NCBI GenBank assembly: GCA_029204225.1
Contig: CM055108.1
Coordinates: 18,385,779-18,449,778, forward strand
Direction: 5' to 3'
Source of the DNA: Diphasiastrum complanatum
Taxonomy: Eukaryota; Streptophyta; Lycopodiopsida; Lycopodiales; Lycopodiaceae
Length of the DNA: 64,000 nucleotides
Both the position numbers and the translations under genes were made by a program. This document shows, in pieces, positions 1-10,284 of the stretch (its first letter is position 1; every line of letters begins with the position of its first letter). The notes below the pieces were generated by a model. The model was not told where the DNA came from. It saw nothing but the letters and a program-made list of their open reading frames with translations, and ran no database searches.

Positions 1-70
1 GCTTAGCTTAAGCATAGCTAATCAATCTTGTAATCTGATCCAGCATAATATATACAATGGTATCAGAGAC
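1..70 (+). mobile_element. LTR end followed by tRNA-Met primer binding site
   Basis: The sequence TGGTATCAGAGAC at 58-70 matches the plant initiator-Met-tRNA primer binding site used by Ty1/copia and many Ty3 elements. It lies one base after a segment ending in ACA, which is how a 5' LTR ends. The LTR itself starts left of the window. No convincing plus-strand coding region follows, so the internal part is decayed or short. Confidence 0.55.
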
Positions 71-662
71 ATATACATAATAGAGTACCCTGAACGTAGC
101 ACTAAGGTGCATATCAAGGAGAGAGAGATATATAGATCTAGCAGTAGCTAGTTCCTTTTGTGAGAAGAGAATACATCCTTTAGCCAGGATTCCTCTCATC
201 TCTTGCACTCATTCACTATGGCTTGGGGGCTAGATCTAGGAGGGAACTCCAGGAAAGATCTATGATTGGATGTGTCCTTTTGGTTGTTTCGCAATAGGAT
301 CTAGTCAGATCTTCATAAGGCGATTCTTACAATAATGCTCCAAATCAAGTGATTCATTGTCCAAATTTGGCCACATTCTAGTCATTTCCAACTCATCATT
401 TTGTTCCAAGAGAGCGTTATTATGTTGGAATCTGAACAACTCATATTCATTTTATTGTAAGTAGTGATTATCTTCAGTTCGATCCCCAAAGATAAATTTG
501 TATATATACAATGATAGTCAGTCGTAGCATTAAGCCTAGAAACTCTTGGATCAATAATCTCAAAGGATATGTCATGAGCCCAATGTTGTTGATGTTGAGA
601 CTTGATTGGATGATTGAGAGACACACGTTGTGATTTCTTGAATCCTTTCAATCCTTCATTCG

Positions 663-2087
663 TTGAAGAATTTTCCTCTGAAATACTTTCATTCTAAACA
701 GCACCTTGTTGAGCTAGGAGTTTACATTTTGATTGTTCTAACGAGTCTTGCTGGTGAAGAGTTGAACACACTGGTGTAGGAATTTCTTCTTGTTGAGACT
801 CCAATTTGATCCGTAGTTGCATCTTTTGTTGTCTAATCTTTAGATCTTGAATTAACGCCTTTTGCACTACATCTGTCAACAATGTTGGGTTCACTTGAAG
901 TACTTTATCCAGATGTTGACAAATGTGATCTTGAAGACCACATAAATAGTGTTGGATGGATGACTCTTTATTAAGCCACTTCAATTTAGATGCTATCAAA
1001 CAAAACCTCGCATTATATGCCTTCATTGAACCAGTTTGTTCGAGCATATACCAAGAGTCCATATAATAATCTATGAATACTTCTGCACAAAACTCCTTGA
1101 AATTGTCCCATGACTTAGGTTCATACTCTAGATGACATAATACTACTTGCCACCAATCATAGGCTGTTCCTCGAAATAAGATATTTTCATTGTACTTTCT
1201 TCCTTTTTAGAGATTGAATGTAGCTGAAGATTTTCATTCACGATATATAACCAGTCGTCAATATGTAAAGAACTCATTTATCCATCAAAGGTTGGTATGT
1301 TCTCAAAAGGAACATCATCAAGATTTCGTTGAATATTGATTTGTTGATGTTGATTTGCCTCTGACAAACTACTCACACCATTGTAACAAGAACTAGGAAT
1401 GATTGCTATGTTCTCACAACTAATATTGTCTCATGTTTGGAATCCAGTGGTTCCAGCAATTGATTTGAGAGCCAAAGAGAAAGCATCTTCTGTTTGCGTA
1501 GATGTACCGTTGAATGTCATTGGACAAAGAGAAGATTGGTACTCAGCATTGTCCTCTTCAACCTCAAATGGTTCGGAACTAGCTTCATTATCATCATTGT
1601 AGTCTCCATCATCACCAATATAGTGATTAGCATACAATTCTATCTCTTGACGATATTTTCCTTTGTTGTACATGTTGTGAGCCGTTGGATCCTCTTCATT
1701 GTAGTCACAACTTTCAAGGATATCATTTGGTTGAACTGTAGGCTCATGTTGGTCCTCATGTTGGCATTCAGAGTGATTAGGACCCTCATAATCAACAACG
1801 CTATACTCATTTTCATCTGGACCATCGATAAATTCGTCTGCATCACCAAGTTGATATTCTTGATCATGTAGTTGACAAATATGATCCTCATTAAAATATT
1901 GTTCATGCTCATCCGTATCGTCACATTGTTGATCATCCTATTGACAGTCGCCACCATCATCACATTCCTCCTCATCTTGTTGACAATCATCACCACCATC
2001 ATCATCAAACCAGTCACTTTGGTTATTGTAATCATTTCCATCCCATTGATCTTCATAATCGGACATATATACATTATCAGTGTCCAT
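663..2087 (-). pseudogene. LTR-retrotransposon gag pseudogene with acidic N-terminus
   Basis: A minus-strand frame starts at 2087 (MDTDNVYMSDYEDQW) and gives a very acidic Asp/Glu/Asn/Gln-rich N-terminal region to about 1430. It carries an in-frame stop near 1940 and another near 1433. After a frameshift, 1300-694 reads as a gag capsid-like domain: DDWLYIVNENLQ, then QTGSMKAYNARFCLIASKL, then a Gln/Lys-rich tail. The motif Q-T-G-S-x-x-x-Y-N-A-R-F is typical of Ty3/gypsy-type Gag (Retrotrans_gag family). Stops and the frameshift make it non-functional. A further open minus-strand stretch at 382-651 continues past it without a recognisable domain. The acidic leader is unusual for gag. Family assignment is inference from the short motif. 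Confidence 0.6.
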
Positions 2088-2472
2088 GGTATAGTGACAA
2101 GCAGTTTGTGGGTTATGGGTCCAGAAAACTGAATGAAGTGAAAAGAATTTGGAACAATTATAAATTTCACTAGTAAAATCACAAATTTGCTAGTTACAAA
2201 TTTGTAATTCTCTAACTAAATTGGAATGAAATAACTAAAATGGCCATAACTTGGTCATTATAGCTCCAAATCAGAAAATCTCAATACTTCCAAGAAGCTA
2301 AAAGAAATATCTATTGATCTAAAACAAGAAACTACACAAAAAAAAAAAAAAAAAAAAATTGGTCAAAATTGGAACCAAAACATGATGAAAATTGAAAAAA
2401 CAAAAAACTAGTCAAGAAAGAACCACCAAAACTTAAAGAAAACCACCAAATCTGATGGGGAAAGGATCTAAT

Positions 2473-2484
2473 GCTCTGATACCA
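2473..2484 (-). other. tRNA-Met primer binding site of the gag-bearing element
   Basis: On the minus strand this reads TGGTATCAGAGC, upstream of the gag pseudogene that starts at 2087. It fixes the orientation of that element and places its 5' LTR at higher coordinates (from about 2485 to perhaps 3.0 kb). The LTR outer end is not clear, and the usual TG/CA termini are not clean here. Confidence 0.6.
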
Positions 2485-3717
2485 AAATTTTCACGTGCCA
2501 ACCTTAGCATTAAAACATCAAATACATTCATGAACACCAATTTACCATGGAAATACAAGAAATCAAGAAAACTAGTCAAGATAGATAAAGATAGCAAAAC
2601 TTCACCAAAATAGGCAAAGTAATGATTCTTTATTCATGATTAAAGATCATTCACAAGATAGGTCATGTTGCTAGAGCATGATCAAAGCTCTCATGTGATT
2701 GCAGGCACATGAGCCACCATTCCCATCAAGAAAGCTCTCAAAGAGAAGCTCCAAGATATCTTAAAACTCAAATTTCAAAAATGAACAATAGCCTCCAAAT
2801 TTAGCATGACCTCAACTATTTATAGTGGTGATTTGTGCCTCTACTATAAGTTTGGGGCCTTATTTGGCTAATTTGGGCCTTACAACCATTGTTACAAGTC
2901 CATTATTCACAAATATAGCGAGGTTGTTCGAGCCTCTTTATTAACAATCCTAATGACTAATTTTAGTCTAATTTAGCTCCATGGCTATATTTGGCAATTC
3001 ATTAGTAAGCTCATGGGCTAATTACATGCAGTGCATGACATAGTCATTGCCAAGTTAGGTGACTCTAATTTTGTCCATATCGTGAGTGAAAAGTCGGACA
3101 TTGTTTCAGCTCTACTCAAAGTCACAAAATTATAAGGTTAACAACGTATAATCAGTGCTTGAAAGTCAACAATTACATAAGTATGACTAAAGTAGACAAT
3201 TACATCCAGACTAGTTATAAAGTAGAGTTAAAAACTATCTGTCATTACCCTTTTCAGAATGCTTATCAGAACACCATCCCTTATCCTAAATAACAACTTA
3301 GAGAAATATTTATTGCACTATCAATTTCAAATTGTCAGGGCATGACCATCCACAAATAAGTATATATAGACTTTAACATACTGGTCTAATCCAGTCATAT
3401 AACTAAACCCATCATACCATCTATATTAGATTAGTCGAAGTGTAACCAAAGACTTAAACAAAAAGTAGTAAACTTCAAAGGAAACCTCATTAATGAAAGT
3501 TAACCATCAACAAGTAGTAAATTCATGATTATTTCATGGCACTTCAACTCTTCGTACCCGTTAGCAGTGACAACCATATTGAGGGGATTAGAAGATTGTT
3601 CACTTTAACATTGAGGATGTTGTACGAAGTTTGATCAAAAGAACTCAAAAAAGTTCGTTCATTTTGATCATAGTGACCAAAACAAGCAAGTAAATCATGA
3701 GAGCAATTCTTAATTAG

Positions 3718-3718
<1 letters not shown>
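2485..3718. other. Probable LTR remnant and unannotated AT-rich DNA
   Basis: The first part, next to the primer site, should be the 5' LTR of the minus-strand element. The rest shows no open frame, RNA gene or repeat I could identify. Confidence 0.3.

Positions 3719-3758
<40 letters not shown>
3719..3758. repeat. (TG)n microsatellite
   Basis: About 20 uninterrupted TG units. Confidence 0.95.
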
Positions 3759-3760
<2 letters not shown>

Positions 3761-3980
3761 CCTGCCAACTGTTCCACAAAACAAGACAAGCACACTAGGT
3801 GATGCAACAAGTATACCTAGTGTGGTTATACTTGCTACACATTTGAAACAACATAGGATGTTGAAATAAGAACCATGTGAAGACAATCATCCCAGGGGAT
3901 AAGTTTCAAATATAAGTCTCCCTATGGAAGATTTTTTCGATGACAAGTATTCCCATTCAGGAGTGTCAAGAGATACTTAC

Positions 3981-4340
3981 ATTTTCTCAAGGACTATAAT
4001 ATCAAGTATATCTTGAGATTTCTAAACAATATCCTAGAATTGAGATAAACAATCAAGATATGAAAATAGTTTATCCAAGCCTACTTCTGAACTAGTCTGC
4101 AATACTTGCCAAATTTTACACCAGTCTAGAAGTAACATAACTGCATGAGAAGGAAAAGTCTTATAATCATAATGTAAGCAAGTCATATGGTTATAGAACC
4201 AAGTAATTGAAACTTGTCAATGAGCTTAATTTGCCCAATACTTGTTATAGTGCCTCATTTAGTAAGGGACAAGACAATAAAAGATAAAGTGCATAGCATT
4301 GTAGGATAGTAATATCAGGTGTAACTTTGAACATTGAAAA
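3981..4340 (+). repeat. Diverged 0.36 kb direct repeat, copy A
   Basis: Starts ATTTTCTCAAGGA and ends AACATTGAAAA. It aligns end to end by eye with 4576-4940, roughly three-quarters identical with small indels. No coding potential was seen. A (GT)n tract lies in the spacer between the copies. Confidence 0.8.
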
Positions 4341-4425
4341 ACTAGTATTGATGGCAAAATGTTACTAGGCAAAACTAGCCAAGTATGGTTGGATATTCGA
4401 GGGGAATCCTCTCCAACACAAGAGT

Positions 4426-4426
<1 letters not shown>

Positions 4427-4464
<38 letters not shown>
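4427..4464. repeat. (GT)n microsatellite
   Basis: About 19 GT units, between the two copies of the 0.36 kb direct repeat. The 3719-3758 (TG)n tract lies before copy A, so a GT tract may have been part of the duplicated unit. Confidence 0.95.
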
Positions 4465-4467
<3 letters not shown>

Positions 4468-4575
4468 TACCTAGCAAATCTAAACGAAATTGAACATAAT
4501 CGCCACAATACAACACATACGCATCTTAAAGTCAATTGAATTTATATAGTGTCATCATAGTCAAAAGACAACCAT

Positions 4576-4940
4576 ATTTTCTCAAGGATGATGCCATCAA
4601 ATATGTCCTAAGATTTCTCAATAGCATCCTAGAACCGAGATAAACACTTAGGATATAATACTAGTTTCTCCTAGCCAAATTCCGAACTAGTTCCAAATAC
4701 TAGCCAAAGTTTACACCAGTCTAGCAGTGACAAAACTGCTTGAGAAGCATTTCTCAAGTCTTACAACCATAATGTAGGAGGCTGTATGGTTAGAAAATCA
4801 CATACTTGAAACTTGTCAATGAAATTACCTTGTCCAATACACATTATAATTACTAGTGTAGTAAGGGACACGATAATGAAAGACAAAGTATAAACCCATG
4901 TAAGATAGTAATGTCAATAGTAACTTTGAAACACTGAAAA
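4576..4940 (+). repeat. Diverged 0.36 kb direct repeat, copy B
   Basis: Second copy of the 3981-4340 repeat. It shares blocks such as TTTACACCAGTCTAG and GAAACTTGTCAATGA. No gene was seen in it, nor in the following 4941-5885, which is AT-rich with homopolymer runs. Confidence 0.8.
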
Positions 4941-5890
4941 CCATCCACAACAACAACCGTGTTTGGTTGGTATTCGATTGTCCATTTTTAGAATTCGTGG
5001 TTTTTTGCTTCTAGATTGTTGTTGTTGTCGTTTCTTGGCCTTTTTTTTGAGTGATTTATGTTTTAAAACTTTCCGGGCATTGGACTTTTAAAAGTTAATG
5101 CTCATGCTTTGTCAAAGAAACCAAAGAATTGGGACATGGCATTTTAGTTGAATGGTGCTCAATTACTTGCTTTTTTTTAAAAAAATTTAATGCCCATTTT
5201 GCCTAAACGTCTATCATTTTGATACTGGTTTATTACATTACAGACCATTCTGTGAAGTTTGTATTCATGCTGATAGATTACATGTTACAAAAAAAACTTG
5301 TTAGTAGATGGTATTAATCTGGCTTGTATTTATTTGTGAGCAGATTGACTTTTCAGTGCTCTCTTGTTTATGAAGGCAATGCACAGTTCTTTGTTGCTTG
5401 CTATTTAGACCTATCTTTGGATGCTTTGTCTAATTTTTCTAGATAAAATAGAACGGTTCTTTCACCATTTAAACTGTCGTGCTTGGTTTTTTTTGAGCCG
5501 GAACCTTTTTTATAAGACCTTTCCCTATGTAAATGTTCTTTATGCTTATTATTATTTCTGAATATCAAAATATGTAGTAAGATTTGCATTTGTTTTGGTT
5601 TAACTAGCTTTAGCTTACTTTTTGCAAGCTGGTACGTGTCTCTGACACCACAAAGAATTGTAGTGCCTGGTTTTTTGTGCTAGAAAATGTGCCTTTGAAT
5701 GAGACTTGTCTCTATGAATAGGATGATTCTACTTCTTATTAGTTCTGAAAAACTTTAATCTGCAGAATGTGGTGCTATTTTTTTTTATTTAATTTTCCTT
5801 AGCCTAATTTTTTTTTCACATACATATTAAGCAACTAGTGGTCATTATATACAACATATACAGCTTGGCAATGCCATTTACGGAGCTAGT

Positions 5891-6577
5891 TGTGAAAGTA
5901 CTATACTTTAGGACCATAAATGGATCTACAAAAGATCCACAAGAATGATTGGATGCTTGCTTAACAATCTATCAAAAAACTAGACACAAAAAAGTTGATC
6001 TAGATTGGCAATTTGACAAACAACAAGCATTCACAATCAAAAGCATTGATCAACATTGAAATCTGAGCCCACACGTGTGTACTACAGGCCGTATATGGCC
6101 TTCAACCTGAGAAACAAGTAGAAATTGATTTGGTTTCATTTGGATCACAAAAACTCAATGTACATAGTGAAGTAGCTTGAGATTGCCAATTAGCTCCAAA
6201 AATATTCTATCTTCTCACTATGGGAGCTTGGAATACATAGCAAATTCGACTTCCTTCTTGAAGTTAGGTGGATTTCCAGCATGTAATAAGGAAGTTAACT
6301 CACTCTTCTTGCCCTAAAATGAAACCCTAGCCTAGATCCTAGAATTATGCTTGGTAGGTAGCTAGTTGGTCAAATTTTCACCTTAAACTTAGGTGTAGGT
6401 CCTATAAAGTAGGGATAACCACCAAATAGACATGACCAACTCTCTTGACTTGACCTAACCTACATTAGAAGTGGGTTGCCACGTGGCATCTTGGCCTTCC
6501 ATGTGTAGAACCCAATTATACACAATATTAACAAAGTTCTACATGGCTAGATTTGCCAAAATAGGCTATTTTTCACA
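5891..6577. mobile_element. Solo LTR (687 bp) with CTAGT target-site duplication
   Basis: The segment begins TGTGAAAG and ends TTTTTCACA, the inverted TG...CA ends of an LTR. It is flanked on both sides by the same five bases CTAGT (5886-5890 and 6578-6582). That is the signature of an LTR-retrotransposon insertion later reduced to a solo LTR by recombination between its LTRs. Orientation is undecided because the termini are inverted repeats. Confidence 0.85.
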
Positions 6578-6659
6578 CTAGTCTCCTTAGATGTTGTTAA
6601 AATTCTCTCCTTTACTCTCCTAAATCCTATTTTAATCTGCCTCCATTCATGCTACTGCA

Positions 6660-6915
6660 TTTTTACTCGCGTTGTCGCACAATCTACATATTTACATGTA
6701 AAATAAGACAGAACGAATAAAACGCGACTGTCTGCATAAATACAAGTAAATTTCCACAAGCGAAAAAGGCAAAAAAGACGACACTGTCTTTTTACGCGTG
6801 ATTTGTGATAGGCGAAAAAAAGACGACACTGTCCTACAAATGCTAAAGGTGCCTTTATAGAAAAACGAAGGTACCCTGTAAATCATTTTCTAAGGCATTT
6901 GTCAGAGTGTCGCAT
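6660..6915. repeat. Short-motif array: CGACACTGTC variants
   Basis: Copies of (A)CGACACTGTC and its complement recur here, near GACGACACTGTCTTTTTACG and CAGAGTGTCGCATTTT. The same words recur at 16.6-17.0 kb in a copia LTR, including the shared string CTGCATTTTTACTCGC. This is probably a diverged fragment of that LTR family. Confidence 0.6.
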
Positions 6916-7364
6916 TTTTTCATCAACGTTAATTTCAACGAAGGCTGATGTCATGGCCTTCTCACGCTCATCCCATGCAATGTGCAGTCAGATTTGACAA
7001 AGACAGTAGCCATCCACGATCTCCCATAGACAGCACACCCACTTTTTTACTTTCTTCATCTCCACACCTGTAAAATTATGTATATATTGAATATCATCTG
7101 CATATTCAAAACAACGAAGCAATAAGAATAACAGCATCAGAGCGAAACATCATTGATAATTAGAGACAGACATTGTAGATGCTTTCGTGCATCGATTCTT
7201 TTTCTCCCATATCTGTACTGTCACTAGTAGCTTTATCACCTTTACAAATTGTGTGATTAGCTTTGTGAAGCACGCGGTTTTGGCCGCTATTGTCTTGTGC
7301 TCACATGCATTATTGACCTGTATATTTCGCTATACTTAATCTGATTACAGCTCTGTTTGTTCTG

Positions 7365-7549
<185 letters not shown>

Positions 7550-8355
7550 GAATGGTACGCAACTTCTTCATTCTACACTTAGCCCTTGGTTTTTTCTTTT
7601 TTTAAAAGAGAGATATATGACCCTTTGTAACTTTTGGAGGGAAATTTGAAAACCACCAATACCACTTCAACGGTCAAGATCACTGAAGGTATTTCCTACG
7701 GACACGATTACTTTGGGTACTCTTGTTTCAAATGCATCTATATAAGGATGAATTGGGCTTGAATGCTTTCTCCACACCCTCTCTCCTCTTCTCTCATCAT
7801 CCTCTTTTACCTTCTACTCCGGCTTGACAAGAAATGCAGTGTGAGAGCTTACATAGCAACGATCAGAGAGCATACTCCGAAACAATTTGGTAAGTGGCCT
7901 TCTTACTTGTTTACTTCTGCTATGAAAGCTTTATATGCAAAAGAGATGAATGATTTCGGTTGTAACCTTTGGTATTCTGGTCATTTTTGCAGTAGCTTTG
8001 ATAGCAAGCATATGAGAAGAGCAAATATTGTTGTATGCATGCATGTTAGCTTGCAACACTTGCAATACTTGCCAACGCTGGCCATCTGTGGGCACTCGAA
8101 TCTGAGCCTATCTGACAACAATGAAGGTTGTGGTAGCGCTACCATATAGACATGAAATCGCTGAGGTAGCTAATAGTATTGATGGAATGCTATAGCGTGA
8201 GTATGGTGGCGTGTAATAGCGCTGTCAGCGCTAAGATTTTTTGCTGGAAATCGCTAACCAGCGAGTAGATGTATGTAAACTAGCATAGCTCGCTGGGTTG
8301 AGAACAATGCATGCTTTATTCTTCACAAGTTCTCACACATATATGCTAAAAATGT

Positions 8356-8396
8356 GTCGTTATCACAATATACTGATGGTTGATGAAAGAAACGAC
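8356..8396 (+). ncRNA. Candidate degenerate hammerhead ribozyme (copy 1)
   Basis: GTCGTT (8356-8361) can pair with AACGAC inside GAAACGAC (8389-8396). Between them lies CTGATG (8373-8378). Order and pairing resemble a hammerhead core: NUH site, CUGANGA, GAAA, closing helix. The match is imperfect: the A after CTGATG is G, and helices I and II are very short. PLEs are known to carry hammerheads in their direct repeats, so the place is right, but this call is weak. Confidence 0.25.
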
Positions 8397-8653
8397 TATA
8401 ATCGAATGTTATCTAAGTGTATGTGTCTCAGTATTGGAAGAAATCTCGCTACAATAATAGAGTAATGATTATATACATGATTATCTTTGTCTTATACAGT
8501 TCTACAACATAAAAGAGCACGAAGGGGTTAGGTATACTCCGGTTGATAGCAAGTATAAGGTACGTATGACACTCGAAACATTTACACTCCGGAATTTGCT
8601 TTCAAAAGAAGACAACAAACTCATTTGGTATATGCTATAAACTAATCGGAGTA

Positions 8654-10094
8654 CTCGTACACATGTCTCTACGCTATTACGTTTTCTAGATATGGATACG
8701 GAAGGTCAATCCTTGCTTTTACATACCACGAACGTGATTGCTTCACAAGAATTGGTGTCATCTACCATTCAGGTCAGAAAAGCATGTATTTTCACAAGTT
8801 TCTATTGAGTATGGCTCAAAACACAAGGTGACAGAGTAAGCTTGATAAAGGTTTTTTTTTATAAACAAAGCAATATGATATGATAACCATATATATTTTT
8901 TACGTAATAGATCAATGCTTGCTTTTTGAATGATCATAACCTTGGAATATATAGCAGGCTGGTTTCTAGACAAGGATTTGCGTACTTCTTGTATGTTCTT
9001 GTAAGTGCATGGTTTTGTACCAAGAACAAATTCATGCATAGGATCAGAATGGCAGGGATTTGCCTCGGTCTTAGTATGAATAGGCTTACGCAAATGTTTA
9101 TTTGCACTATCTTATAGCAATTTTTGGGGTAATGTCTTAAAGTACTAATATGACTTAAAATTGTAAGAATGGTAAGGTTTGCAAACTCTTGTATAGCATG
9201 GATTTGCTCAAAAAGTCACGAGCATCGTACATTGTTGGTTTATAGACAAGAGTGATGGAATGGCATGGATTTGCCGCAAAACTCATGTACCGGTACAAAC
9301 CGCTTACACGCATGATTATTTGCTATGCTCTTTTGGCTTGTTTTCAAGTGCATAATGTGTTTTATTTAACGACATGGACCAAAAATAAGCAAACTGATTA
9401 GTATGATGGATGCCCTGATATGGTGCTTGCATGGTGTGGCCGTAGTACTCATAACAAAGAACTAGTAAGGGAAGATTGGACTACAATAAACTTTATTTTA
9501 CTTTGCAAGCAATTAGTTAAGCTTAACGTATTTTGTACATGGATAACAAATGACATTCAACGTTGACACATGTCTTCCTCACTGTACTAGCTTGTGCGGT
9601 TTTGTGTGGTGGGATGGTGGCAGGTACCAACTGGATGTCTTGAGATATGTTTTGCTTTACGGTGCTTTTTTAGTACTGTATACTTTTTAGCTATGTGTTA
9701 CCTTGTTAGTCTATGAATAAAGGGTTTTAAAAGGCTTTGGTCTTGACTTGTCAAGAGGAACTTTGCTCTGTTAATCTCTCTCTATGCATCCTTGTGGTGT
9801 AAATCCGACTATCCTTTGGTCGGGGTAGTACCAAAACCTTTAGCTTACTTGGATTCATTGCTAACATAGGTTTGTTTTATGTTTTAGTCCTCAGGTTGGT
9901 TTCAAGGCGCAGTAGAGTTAGGTTATAGGGAGCTCCTCCCTCCTCCTAATCTATTTATACAAACTCTAATTATCTGCATGAAAAAAGTTGTCATGTTGCA
10001 TAGTTTTATTAATGGAACTGATTGCAATACTTGTATTGTTGCGGGACCTGAAGATAAAGTGCTTTGCTTTACTGACCTCCTGGATACTTTACAT
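8654..10094 (+). other. Penelope 5' leader region, no gene recognised
   Basis: This lies between direct repeat 1 and the telomeric run. I see no long frame with recognisable motifs. It is treated as part of the element only because it is bracketed by its repeat and its RT. Confidence 0.35.
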
Positions 10095-10113
10095 TGGGTT
10101 TAGGGTTTAGGGT
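10095..10113 (+). repeat. Short plant telomeric repeat run (TTTAGGG)
   Basis: TTGGG is followed by two perfect TTTAGGG units and a partial unit, on the plus strand. It lies inside the Penelope-like element, upstream of its RT frame. The unit equals the Arabidopsis-type telomere repeat. Such interstitial runs can mark attachment of an endonuclease-lacking PLE to a chromosome end. Confidence 0.85.
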
Positions 10114-10284
10114 TCAGTCCAAGGATTGCCAAGTTCCTTTCGTACCCGCTCACACTATTGAACTCAAATCTACTTGCACTTCATACAAACATTGTAGTTT
10201 GTCCTCTATTAATTTTCTTCTCCTATTTCCATTGAGCTTTGGAGCATTCTTACCCATCTTATTGAAAAAGAAGTCCAGACTTGT

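Noticed and set aside
1494-2132. Hydrophobic plus-strand frames resembling membrane proteins
   Set aside because: They are the complement of the acidic gag N-terminus. Asp/Glu codons read antisense give Ile/Val/Leu-rich peptides.
7763-8149. 128-codon frame in the PLE direct repeat, partly open in copy 2
   Set aside because: Copy 2 keeps only part of it, and there is no recognisable motif. A splice-donor-like site interrupts it.
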